From UBA4729 sp038231175 (GTDB taxonomy: Bacteria > Patescibacteriota > Saccharimonadia > Saccharimonadales > UBA4665): a stretch of DNA of 43,948 bases. Both the position numbers and the translations under genes were made by a program. The notes below the pieces were generated by a model. That model saw only the letters and a list, made by a program, of their open reading frames with translations, searched no databases and was not told the origin of the DNA. The first letter of the stretch is position 1, and every line of letters begins with the position of its first letter. Location: NCBI GenBank assembly GCA_038231175.1, contig JBBRLU010000002.1:1-43948 (forward strand), given 5' to 3'. Positions 7,532 through 15,435 of the stretch are shown one piece after another.

Positions 7532-9859
7532 TTAGTCGGTATGGTGGTCGCGCCGGCGATCAAAGTGTTTTTTGGGATTAAAGTGCCACTTCGGCTTGAA
7601 GCTATGGCGTTTTTTGTGCTTGCCATCTTCCAGGCGCGTCAGTCCGGCCATGAAGCGGTTACCAAGATGGGTCTCTAGTTTCGTCAGTCGCGCTAAATCT
7701 GTCCGCTGGACTTTCGATAGCTCCAGTAATGATACGGCCCCTTCAGACATAAATCGGACCTGCTGCACGACCTGTTTCAGCGGAACTTCCGGAATCTTAC
7801 GAAAATTAAGCGCCTGTAGATTACGGCGCTCAATATGGAGCTGCTCGACAACCCAGAGGCTATACTGCTCGACAAAGCGGCGCTGATTTTCCGGGGTGTG
7901 CTCAAGTAGCGGCGAGCTGGAGGTTTCTAGCTGTTGGCTGCCAAATTGTAGCTGCGTGCGGGCCGCCAGCGTGCCGTATTTGGCGTCAAAATAAGCCTTG
8001 CCGGGCCGGACCTTAAAAATGTCGGGCGCCAGTTGGCTGAGCCACTCCGGCTCGACGGCCGTCAGTTGATTAACCAGATGCAGGGTTTCTAAGCCGGCGC
8101 CGGTCGGTACTTCCAGATCGAAGGGTGTTCCGGCCACCAGACTGGCGTTCTTGACGACGGTCGTACTGGAAATTTCACGGCGCTTGTTAGTAAACAGCTG
8201 GACCGCCTGCTTATCGGTTTCGGTCGACCATAGTTGGTGTAATTGGCCGGCGACGATAGATTTCAGTAGTTGTGGCATTTCCGTTTCGTCGACTGGTCCG
8301 AGCGCTATATCGTGCAGCCCTAGGTCGTGGTTGAGGCGCTCCATGATCTCTGCGGCCTTATCGATGTTCTTGACGATGATGCCCATGTCGTCCATGGCCG
8401 CCAGGTCGATCTGCTCAAGGGCCAGGTAGACTTCGTATTGGGCTACCAGATCAGAGCGGTTCTGTTTGCTGTAGCGGCGCCAACCGGTGTAGCGCGGGCC
8501 GCCTTTGACGATACCACCAACTTCTTGGATGGCGATGATGGCTGCCATCTTGGCTTGGGTAACTGGCTCGAGTTTTTTAGCTTCGACCAGCATACGGGCG
8601 TAGCTCGACTCAACCGGAAAGCGTTCCATCTCGCGGCCGATGACGGTGACCTCTTGGCGGGTCGTCAGGGCCCCCAGGCTTACTAGCGTATGCTTGGCCT
8701 GTTTGATGGTCTTACGACTGGGGGCGTGGTAAAAGTCGAGGTCTTCAATATCGATCTGGATATTAGCCAGGCGTAGTACTAAGCGGTCGATATGCTTGCG
8801 CATGATTTCCGGAATACCGTAGAGCTGGCGCTCGGCCAGCGGCGGGCAGGGCAGCGTGCCGAGCTGCGCCAAGACGTATAACCCGGGTTTGACGCGGCCG
8901 GCCCGGCCGGCCCGTTGCAGACAATCGGCTTGCGATACTTCCGAGATAAATAAGCCTTCGACACCGCTTCTGACTTCGGCCCGGCGCTCCAGCCCGGAGT
9001 CGATCACGACGTCGATATCGTCGATCGTAATACTAGTCTGAGCAATATTAGTCGATAAGATTATTTTGCCAGCGGCGTAATGCCCGAAAGCCAGTTGTTG
9101 GTCGGCCGGTTCGAGCTGGCTGTGGAGCGGAATGATCGGAATCGGGCTCGCCAGGCCGGCCTGGAGCGCCTCGGTGACGGCTTCGATCTCGGCCTTACCC
9201 GGCAGGAATACCAACATGTTAGATAGGCGTTTAGCTGACAACTCGATTATCTCGGTAATCAGATCTGAGCCATGGCGCTGCTCGACCGGGAAACTACGGC
9301 CACTGATCGCCAGCGGCGGCGGGGCGTTATAATAAGCCGCCAGGCTGGTCGAGTCGATGGTGGCGCTCATCAATACTACTTTAAAATCGGGGTCTTCCAG
9401 GCAGCGCTTCTTGGCCCAGGCCACCAACACTTCCATGTTCTCGTTCCACTCGTGGACTTCGTCCAGGATCAGTATCTGACGATCGGCGGTACCGCTGCCG
9501 GTCAGCTCGCGGACCAGCTGCAGGCCGTCGGTGCAATATAAGATGACCGTCTCCGGCGTATCGTCGCGCTCGTGGGCCGTACGATAGCCGACAAGACTGG
9601 TGCAATCACGGCCCTGGCGCCAGGAGTACTCCTGCCGGACGCGGTCGCTCAAATTACGGGCGGCTAGGATCCGCGGTTGGGTGACGATAATCTTCTGGTA
9701 GCCGGCCTCGGCCAGGTACTGTGGCACCTGCGTACTTTTGCCAGCACCGGTCTCGGCGGTAATGATAGTGACCTGGTTAGCAGCCACGGTGGCCACGATT
9801 TCTTGTCGGCGGGTGGCGATCGGTAACTGATTGATCGTTTCAAAAGTTGTAGCCGTCAT
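7532..9859 (-). CDS. DEAH-box ATP-dependent helicase (HrpA/HrpB-like)
   Basis: About 775 residues from the chosen start. Motifs in order: Walker A ETGAGKST, motif II DEVH, motif III MSATIDS, motifs IV-V (STNIAQTSITIDDID) and motif VI QRAGRAGR. It is an NTP-driven RNA helicase of the HrpA/HrpB group; its RNA target is unknown. The C-terminal third has no domain I recognise and ends in a basic, His/Lys-rich tail (KHKKRHSFKPKW and after). An ATG at 9901 is possible, but TACAAT lies 7 nt before the ATG at 9859, which would put the transcription start at that ATG, so 9859 is preferred as a leaderless start. Confidence 0.85.
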   Translation of the reverse strand: MTATTFETINQLPIATRRQEIVATVAANQVTIITAETGAGKSTQVPQYLAEAGYQKIIVTQPRILAARNLSDRVRQEYSWRQGRDCTSLVGYRTAHERDDTPETVILYCTDGLQLVRELTGSGTADRQILILDEVHEWNENMEVLVAWAKKRCLEDPDFKVVLMSATIDSTSLAAYYNAPPPLAISGRSFPVEQRHGSDLITEIIELSAKRLSNMLVFLPGKAEIEAVTEALQAGLASPIPIIPLHSQLEPADQQLAFGHYAAGKIILSTNIAQTSITIDDIDVVIDSGLERRAEVRSGVEGLFISEVSQADCLQRAGRAGRVKPGLYVLAQLGTLPCPPLAERQLYGIPEIMRKHIDRLVLRLANIQIDIEDLDFYHAPSRKTIKQAKHTLVSLGALTTRQEVTVIGREMERFPVESSYARMLVEAKKLEPVTQAKMAAIIAIQEVGGIVKGGPRYTGWRRYSKQNRSDLVAQYEVYLALEQIDLAAMDDMGIIVKNIDKAAEIMERLNHDLGLHDIALGPVDETEMPQLLKSIVAGQLHQLWSTETDKQAVQLFTNKRREISSTTVVKNASLVAGTPFDLEVPTGAGLETLHLVNQLTAVEPEWLSQLAPDIFKVRPGKAYFDAKYGTLAARTQLQFGSQQLETSSSPLLEHTPENQRRFVEQYSLWVVEQLHIERRNLQALNFRKIPEVPLKQVVQQVRFMSEGAVSLLELSKVQRTDLARLTKLETHLGNRFMAGLTRLEDGKHKKRHSFKPKWHFNPKKHFDRRRDHHTD

Positions 9860-9866
9860 TACAGGT

Positions 9867-9872
9867 ATTGTA
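9867..9872 (-). promoter_or_regulatory. -10 box for leaderless helicase mRNA
   Basis: TACAAT on the minus strand, 7 nt before the ATG at 9859, with TTGCGC 16 nt further upstream. Confidence 0.5.
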
Positions 9873-9993
9873 AGCATAAGTTGTCGAAGCGCAAAATCCA
9901 ATCAATTAGTTGATGTGTACGAGAACGCTCGCCGCGATTAGCGGCCACCTTAAGTAGCACCCAAATCAAAAATGACGCATAATAAATCGCATC

Positions 9994-10440
9994 ATGAAGC
10001 CCGTACTAACTGTCAGCATAGTATTACCTATATCTCAGCAGCAAGCCTTTGCCTTTATAACTGATTGGGAACGACAGCAGTCGTGGATCCCGGCCACCCG
10101 TATTACTAAAAAACAGCATGATGATCGGGCCGGTGGTTCCGTCATCGCTCGAACCAGCCTGCTGGGGATTGGCTTTAACGATAGGATGTCGATCACCACC
10201 TACGATGCACCCCACAACTGCGCGGTGCGCCACACCGGTAAGCTAGTCCGTGGCCAAGGTCAATTTATAGTGGAGTCTGTGGGCGCGCAGTCACGATTTA
10301 CCTGGCTCGAGGACGTCAGTCAGACGGCTTGGTGGTACCGCTATCTTTTCATATTGTCTAAGCCAATCTCGATATTCTTTTTGAAGCTGAGCTTATATCG
10401 TCTGCGGCGGGTTATCGTCAGTCTTTCGAAGACTCAGTAG
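9994..10440 (+). CDS. SRPBCC-family (polyketide cyclase-like) protein
   Basis: 148 residues. The N-terminus (LPISQQQAFAFITDWERQQSW) and the later RFTWLEDVS strand fit the START/SRPBCC helix-grip fold, which binds hydrophobic ligands. A hydrophobic stretch near 113-130 (YRYLFILSKPISIFFLKL) is the C-terminal helix of this fold or a weak membrane contact. Ligand unknown. A CATAAT box about 10 nt before the ATG suggests a very short leader. Confidence 0.7.
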   Translation: MKPVLTVSIVLPISQQQAFAFITDWERQQSWIPATRITKKQHDDRAGGSVIARTSLLGIGFNDRMSITTYDAPHNCAVRHTGKLVRGQGQFIVESVGAQSRFTWLEDVSQTAWWYRYLFILSKPISIFFLKLSLYRLRRVIVSLSKTQ

Positions 10441-10584
10441 GCCGATTGAGGGTGGCCGACTAGTTCCAAGGTAGTGACACTTTTTAGAGCCCGGTTAGAC
10501 GTAGATCGCTTTGACTATTAATGTATACATAGCCGCCAGCAAAATAGTTGGCACGGGTGCCCCAAAATCATCAATTTCTGTCGC

Positions 10585-10731
10585 CTATTCGGCATTGCTA
10601 CTCGGCTGGCGTTTTGCCGGGCTGAGCGTGGGATCTGCCGGTGGCTTTTCTGCCGACTGACGGGCGCTAGTAGCGACTTGTTCATCAAAGATTATACCGC
10701 CACCTTTGCCGCGGACGGTATTGAAAAACAT
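10585..10731 (-). CDS. Possible 48-residue hypothetical protein
   Basis: ATG at 10731 to TAG at 10585. The product starts MFFNTVRGKGGGIIFDEQ and ends in a Pro/Ala/Lys-rich tail. No family recognised and no good ribosome site. The frame is open a little further upstream with no alternative ATG. The rest of the gap between 10441 and 10773 shows nothing else I can support. Confidence 0.3.
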   Translation of the reverse strand: MFFNTVRGKGGGIIFDEQVATSARQSAEKPPADPTLSPAKRQPSSNAE

Positions 10732-10773
10732 CGAGCGCACGACACTCAGGCCATCAAATTTTGTAAAATTGAT

Positions 10774-11061
10774 TTACAGTGATGCCTCGAGTAGGCATCC
10801 GCTTCTTGGGTCATCGCGTTCACTGTATTCAGGCACGCTAAGTGTCATGCAGCCTTCATCCCAATTGCTCAGATACGGCAAGGTCGTCAGAAGGTCACGT
10901 CCTTTGACCGTCTGATAGCTATTACCATGATAAGGATAGCCATGCCTTACCAGATGCTGGCCGTGTTCGGCAAAATGCTGATAGCTCATGGTCACGACAG
11001 TGTCTAACTGTTCCTGAGTCGCAAACTCGGTAACCCCTGGTTTATCCGGCGTAGCGCTCAT
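10774..11061 (-). CDS. Hypothetical protein, 95 residues
   Basis: Unrecognised, polar, His/Tyr-rich (HFAEHGQHLVRHGYPYHGN), no membrane segment. Its ATG overlaps the TGA of the ORF at 11058-11324 by 4 nt (ATGA), a layout typical of translationally coupled genes, but no independent evidence for expression is visible. Confidence 0.4.
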   Translation of the reverse strand: MSATPDKPGVTEFATQEQLDTVVTMSYQHFAEHGQHLVRHGYPYHGNSYQTVKGRDLLTTLPYLSNWDEGCMTLSVPEYSERDDPRSGCLLEASL

Positions 11062-11324
11062 GAGTTAAGATAAAGGATCGGTGAACCGGAGTAGCCAGTG
11101 GTAGCGATCATAGCTCTCGTCCGGAGCCGGCCTGCTACCGGTGTATCGCCAGCCGCGTAACCAGTTTTTATTATTCGCCTTGTAGGATAATCGCTGCAGC
11201 TTTGGAATTCGTCTGTCATATCTCTGATTTTATAACTAACTGAACCATATGCAAGCACCAGGATGGCCTCCTCACAAAGTAGGCCTTGGACCATGAGCGT
11301 ACAGCCTGCTATTGTAGCTGACAC
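11058..11324 (-). CDS. Hypothetical protein, 88 residues
   Basis: Unrecognised. It ends in the ATGA overlap with the next ORF. The annotated start lacks a ribosome site, while a GAGGAGG sequence inside the frame precedes a GTG (about 11262), so the true protein may be shorter. Coding status is uncertain. Confidence 0.3.
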   Translation of the reverse strand: MSATIAGCTLMVQGLLCEEAILVLAYGSVSYKIRDMTDEFQSCSDYPTRRIIKTGYAAGDTPVAGRLRTRAMIATTGYSGSPILYLNS

Positions 11325-11384
11325 AGTTAATATAAGCCGCTCACTTTTGAATCGGCTCCCCGTGCGCCGGGGTCGCTTTGGGAT

Positions 11385-11861
11385 TTACCAGTTCAGTGAT
11401 ATGTTGTCGAGACTATTTTCGTTGATTTCTTCTGCCCATTTGTCGATGTAGAAATAAAGTTTATCGATTCGTTCGTCATTAGTCATTTTCTGGATTTCTA
11501 ATTTTGTGTAGTGCTTTTCGAAATCTCGTTCTGCAAGGTGCTCGACTAGCTCGTCCCAAAAAGTATCTTCGTTGTACTCGTCTATAGCCTCAAAGACATC
11601 TTGGCTCTCCTCAAACATTCTTGTAGGAAAATATTGACCATCTTCAGCCGTTTTGTCATCAACGTAATCGGCGAGCCCAAACTTTTTGGCATGCGAAAAT
11701 ACAAAATTTTCTATGTCGTCATAATCTTCGAGCCGCGGGTTGATCTGCCCATCACCTCGGTTGGCATTCGCTACCCAATTGCCAAGGTAAACGATTTTCA
11801 AAAGTGCTAGAAATTGATCCTTAGTAAACTCGATAGTTTGTCGGTCATGTTTATCGGGCAT
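11385..11861 (-). CDS. Hypothetical acidic protein, 158 residues
   Basis: Acidic, soluble and helical. It begins with a hydrophobic helix (FLALLKIVYLGNWVAN), has a central DDIENFVFSHAKKFGL, and ends in TNDERIDKLYFYIDKWAEE. I know similar unnamed bacterial proteins with the same LLK-VYLGNW opening but no function. It uses more A/T-ending codons than its neighbours, a hint of transfer. It starts 2 nt after the small ORF 11864-11986, so the two form an operon. Confidence 0.7.
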   Translation of the reverse strand: MPDKHDRQTIEFTKDQFLALLKIVYLGNWVANANRGDGQINPRLEDYDDIENFVFSHAKKFGLADYVDDKTAEDGQYFPTRMFEESQDVFEAIDEYNEDTFWDELVEHLAERDFEKHYTKLEIQKMTNDERIDKLYFYIDKWAEEINENSLDNISLNW

Positions 11862-11863
11862 AG

Positions 11864-11986
11864 TTAAAACCGGCTTTCTAGATCACGCTTTTTGGCATAA
11901 GCTATGATTTCTTTGTTAGGTTGGCCAGACACCCAGAGTCGCTCAAATAGATTTGAATAAGCGTTTTCGGCTACAATTAAATTCAT
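11864..11986 (-). CDS. Small protein, 40 residues, paired with the 158-residue protein
   Basis: ATG at 11986 to TAA at 11864, product MNLIVAENAYSNLFERLWVS and on to ESRF. Its stop is followed by 2 nt and then the ATG of the 158-residue gene. A short gene directly 5' of a longer orphan gene recalls two-gene accessory modules, but I see no toxin or antitoxin motif. The upstream DNA (11987-12060) is AT-rich and may hold the promoter. From 12061 to 12198 I see only a tiny SD-preceded 7-codon ORF. Confidence 0.5.
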   Translation of the reverse strand: MNLIVAENAYSNLFERLWVSGQPNKEIIAYAKKRDLESRF

Positions 11987-12198
11987 ACGATATAGTTCTT
12001 TATTAAGATAACTATTTAATCTATATCATAACAATAGCAACAAACGCAACCGTCAGACTAATACTGTAACTGTAGGAGGTAACCAGCGAGTCATCTGAGG
12101 GTCGTGGAGGCAAAAATGACCGATCAAATTTTTATATAGGATGATTACAATAGAAGCAAATTAGGCAAAAGGAATCAGATTTATCTTTGATAAGTGGA

Positions 12199-12273
12199 TG
12201 GCAGGGATAGTTGGAGTCGAACCAACCTCTAAGGTTTTGGAGACCTTTATACTAACCGATGTACTATACCCCT
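12199..12273 (-). tRNA. trnW: tRNA-Trp (anticodon CCA)
   Basis: Minus strand: acceptor AGGGGTA pairs with TATCCCT with one G-U pair. The anticodon stem AAGGT/ACCTT encloses CTCCAAA, giving CCA. The T-arm is GGTTGGTTCGACTCCAACT. The discriminator is G and CCA is encoded. Confidence 0.93.
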
Positions 12274-12337
12274 AGGTCGTTACGTGGGTAACTGGGCTAT
12301 TTTATGCTAAATATTCAAACTTGTCATCTGTTTATGC

Positions 12338-12366
12338 TTGGCTAGGGGCCTAAAATCTGCTATACC
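12338..12366 (+). promoter_or_regulatory. Promoter of the P-loop kinase gene
   Basis: TTGGCT, 17 nt, then TATACC preceded by TGC (extended -10). The ATG is 11 nt further, so the 5' leader would be only about 5 nt. Confidence 0.55.
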
Positions 12367-12377
12367 TATAGCAACAC

Positions 12378-13046
12378 ATGGCCAAGATTCTTCCCACGAA
12401 ACCCTTCCTCATCATGCTTTACGGCTTCCCGGGGGCCGGCAAAACTTATTTTGCACGCCAGATGGCCGAGAATATTCAGGCCGCCCACGTCCAGGGCGAT
12501 CGGATCCGCAGCGAGTTGTTTGAATCACCACGCTACGACAAAGCCGAAAATGATGTTGTCGCCCAGCTGATGGATTATATGACCGAAGAATTCTTAAGTG
12601 CCGGGTTGAGCGTTATCTATGACGCCAATTCTATGCGCCTGACGCAGCGTCACGCCCTCCGCGAACTGGCCCGTAAGAACCGCGCCACGCCGCTGCTGAT
12701 GTGGTTCCAGATCGATGCCGAGAGTGCTTACGGCCGTTCCCAGAAGCGCGATCGCCGCCGGGCCGATGACAAGTATGCCGCCCAGTGGGACCGTGATACC
12801 TACAAGAAGATCCTAGGCTACATGCAGAACCCTAGTCTGGCCGAAGAATATGTGGTCATCAGCGGTAAGCACCTCTTCAGCACCCAGCAGAACGCCGCCG
12901 TCAATAAGATGCGCAACTTAGGGTTGCTCAGTAACGATGACGCCAGTACCTATGTCGCTAAGCCCGGTCTGGTCAACCTGGTACCTGGTACCCAAAACAA
13001 CGGTGGTCGCGTCGATATGTCGCGGCGCAATATCAATATTCGCTAG
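12378..13046 (+). CDS. P-loop kinase (AAA_33 / zeta-like ATP-binding protein)
   Basis: 222 residues. Walker A GFPGAGKT is at 16-23, a VQGDRIRSELF substrate-loop follows, then VIYDANSMRL (Walker B-like) and an Arg-rich lid (GRSQKRDRRRADDKYA), as in the polynucleotide-kinase/zeta-toxin superfamily. The substrate cannot be read from sequence: small-molecule or RNA 5'-OH kinase are both possible. No antitoxin-like partner is next to it. The C-terminal 40 residues are low in known motifs. It is followed 30 nt later by the YgjP-like gene, so they are probably co-transcribed. Confidence 0.78.
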   Translation: MAKILPTKPFLIMLYGFPGAGKTYFARQMAENIQAAHVQGDRIRSELFESPRYDKAENDVVAQLMDYMTEEFLSAGLSVIYDANSMRLTQRHALRELARKNRATPLLMWFQIDAESAYGRSQKRDRRRADDKYAAQWDRDTYKKILGYMQNPSLAEEYVVISGKHLFSTQQNAAVNKMRNLGLLSNDDASTYVAKPGLVNLVPGTQNNGGRVDMSRRNINIR

Positions 13047-13076
13047 CTACCTGCAGTGGCGGCTCTGGGAGACACC

Positions 13077-13778
13077 ATGGCCCTAAAAAAGTTTGAACTG
13101 GCCGAGGGTCTGGAGATTACCGTCTACAAACGTCGGGGTAGCCGTAGTATCCGTCTGAGTATTGCCGCCAGTGGCGAAGTCCGCGTCAGTATGCCGCTGT
13201 GGCTGCCGTATAAAGCCGGCCTGGCGTTCGCGGAGTCACGCTTAGACTGGATCCGCGAGCAACGACAGGTGCCGAATGTCATGCTTGAAGGGCAGGTGAT
13301 CGGTAAACAGCACCAGCTCCACTTTCGGGTCAGCGCCCGAGCCACCAAAGCGGCTAGCCGGCTGACGAACACTGAGATTATCATTACGCACCCCCTGAAG
13401 ACGCCGGTCAGCGACCAGACTGTTCAGACTGTTGCCGAAAAGGCCGCCATCCGCGCCCTCCGCCAAGAGGCAACGGCCGTGCTGCCCGGACGGTTGCAAG
13501 TCCTAGCTGAACAACACGGCTTCAGCTACGCCGATGTCGCCATCAAGCAACTGACCAGCCGTTGGGGCAGTTGTGACCAACAGCAGCATATCGCACTTAA
13601 TCTTTATCTGATGCAGCTGCCGTGGGAACTGATTGATTACGTCTTACTGCACGAGCTGGTCCACACCAAACATCTGCACCACGGTGCCGACTTCTGGGAA
13701 GCCCTGGAAGTAGTCGCGCCCGGCGCCAAACTACTGCGCAGCGCCATCCGTAAGCATAAGCCGGTTGTCCTACGCTAA
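13077..13778 (+). CDS. YgjP-like zinc metallopeptidase (DUF45)
   Basis: About 233 residues from the ATG at 13077, which has CTGGGAGA placed correctly before it. An in-frame GTG at 13056 is the weaker alternative. The fold starts with RGSRSIRLSIAASGEVRVSMP typical of DUF45, followed by TSRWGSC and the zinc motif HELVHTKHLHHGADFW, which supplies HExxH plus a third His. It is related to SprT/WLM-type proteases. Cytoplasmic; physiological substrate unknown. Confidence 0.88.
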   Translation: MALKKFELAEGLEITVYKRRGSRSIRLSIAASGEVRVSMPLWLPYKAGLAFAESRLDWIREQRQVPNVMLEGQVIGKQHQLHFRVSARATKAASRLTNTEIIITHPLKTPVSDQTVQTVAEKAAIRALRQEATAVLPGRLQVLAEQHGFSYADVAIKQLTSRWGSCDQQQHIALNLYLMQLPWELIDYVLLHELVHTKHLHHGADFWEALEVVAPGAKLLRSAIRKHKPVVLR

Positions 13779-13786
13779 AAAGTCGC

Positions 13787-13792
13787 TATAAT
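13787..13792 (+). promoter_or_regulatory. -10 box before histidine kinase
   Basis: TATAAT, 10 nt before the ATG, with TTGTCC 16 nt upstream. The leader would be about 3-4 nt. Confidence 0.55.
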
Positions 13793-13802
13793 TACCAGTT
13801 AT

Positions 13803-15434
13803 ATGGCAAGTACCGCCCCCACCTACGTTAATAATCGGTCCCTGACGGTAGCCGGCCGGCGGGTGGGCCTGGTTATCCCGACTATCGCGACCCTGGTCTG
13901 TATCGGCGCGCAGTACTTCTTTAGTAACTTTTTTGATTATATAAACATCGAGAATCTGGTCTTGACGCTAGCCGGTCTGGTGGTACTGATGTTGGCCGAC
14001 GTTCTGAACCGGCAACCTTCTAAAAGTTGGCGCTATGTGCACTGGGCGCTGGTTCACATATTTGTCCTTTACGGGATCGGTTTCCTATTACCGCTACCTA
14101 GCCCTTACATGATATTCGTAGCTATGCTAGCGATTTTGGTCTATGTCGAATTAGGTCAGCGGGCCCTGCTGGTCAGCATCTTTGGTAGCTTGGGCTTGTT
14201 GACCGGACACTATCTGGGGCTGAACGGTCTCAGTGATAAAAGCCAACTTGGCATATTCTTCGTGACCTACGTGGCGACGCTCGTCCTGACGTTTTACGCC
14301 GTGCGCTACCTGATGATCGCCGACCGCGAACTGGCCCACCTGTCGATTGATTCGGCAAAAGCCATCGCCCAGCAGAAACAGATGGAATCGTTGATCAATA
14401 ACATCAGCGACGGCGTCATCGCCGTCAATAAGAATCATAAGGTCAGCCTCTACAACGCCGCCGCCCTGGACGTGCTCGATCTCAACACTGACATCAAAGG
14501 TAAAGGTCTGGCCAGCTTGCTGAGGCCGATCAACGACGAGTCGCAGCCGGTCAATATCCTACTGTTGTTGAACGAGACGACCGTACCGACGATTAACCGC
14601 GACCTGCGGATAAAATACAAGGATGGCAGCATCGCTAACTTATTCTTAGGCATCGCGCCGGTCTATCTAGGTTTTGGGCGCTCCGAAAGTAACGGCTACA
14701 CTATCTTACTGCGTGATATCACCCGCGAGAAATCATTAGAAGAAGAGCGTGATGAATTCATCTCGGTCGTCAGCCATGAGCTCCGGACGCCGATCGCGAT
14801 TTCCGAGGGTAATATCGGTAATGCCGAATATATCGTCGAAAAGACCGGTGACTTGACGGCTGTCAAAGGGGCGCTGAAAGAGGCCCACAACCAGGTCTTG
14901 TTCCTGGCCTCGATGATCAACGACCTGTCGACGCTGTCGCGGGCCGAGCGCGGTGTGCTGCACATAGACCCGGAATCGATCAACATTCCGGAACTAGCCG
15001 ATGAATTGCTGAGTAACTACACGCCCGATGCTACCAAAAAAGGTCTGACCCTCAGCCTCGAGCTGGCCGCCGGCCTCGGCGAATTACAATCGGGTAAGCT
15101 CTACGTCCGCGAAGTCTTGCAGAATTTTATTACCAACGCCATCAAGTACACCGAGACCGGCAGCGTCGTCATCGGCGCCAAAGCCGGCGATAATGGCACT
15201 ACGTTCTACGTCCGCGACAGCGGCATCGGTATCTCCAAAGGCGACCAGGACCGCGTCTTCGATAAGTTCTTCCGTTCCGAAGATTACCGCACCCGCCAAA
15301 ATAATGGTACCGGCCTGGGGTTATACGTCACCATGAAGCTGGTAAAGATATTACACGCTCAGATCAGTCTCGACAGCGAGCTTAACAAAGGCTCGACCTT
15401 CACGATCTTTTTCCCGAACTTAAAAAAGGACTGA
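13803..15434 (+). CDS. Membrane sensor histidine kinase
   Basis: 543 residues. About six membrane helices fill residues 20-172, then a PAS-like domain (about 190-310), HisKA with phospho-acceptor His325 (SVVSHELRTP), and an HATPase domain with N-box NFITNAIKY (441-449), G1 RDSGIGIS (471-478) and G2 GTGLGLY. All catalytic boxes look intact. The multi-helix N-terminus without a large external loop suggests sensing in or at the membrane. No response regulator gene is adjacent; two lone receivers lie 27 kb away. Convergent with the GT2 gene, 1 nt apart. Confidence 0.9.
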   Translation: MASTAPTYVNNRSLTVAGRRVGLVIPTIATLVCIGAQYFFSNFFDYINIENLVLTLAGLVVLMLADVLNRQPSKSWRYVHWALVHIFVLYGIGFLLPLPSPYMIFVAMLAILVYVELGQRALLVSIFGSLGLLTGHYLGLNGLSDKSQLGIFFVTYVATLVLTFYAVRYLMIADRELAHLSIDSAKAIAQQKQMESLINNISDGVIAVNKNHKVSLYNAAALDVLDLNTDIKGKGLASLLRPINDESQPVNILLLLNETTVPTINRDLRIKYKDGSIANLFLGIAPVYLGFGRSESNGYTILLRDITREKSLEEERDEFISVVSHELRTPIAISEGNIGNAEYIVEKTGDLTAVKGALKEAHNQVLFLASMINDLSTLSRAERGVLHIDPESINIPELADELLSNYTPDATKKGLTLSLELAAGLGELQSGKLYVREVLQNFITNAIKYTETGSVVIGAKAGDNGTTFYVRDSGIGISKGDQDRVFDKFFRSEDYRTRQNNGTGLGLYVTMKLVKILHAQISLDSELNKGSTFTIFFPNLKKD

Positions 15435-15435
15435 C

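Noticed and set aside
12110..12141. SD-preceded 7-codon ORF (GGAGGCAAAAATG)
   Set aside because: It is too short to support as a gene; the ribosome-site match may be chance or a remnant.
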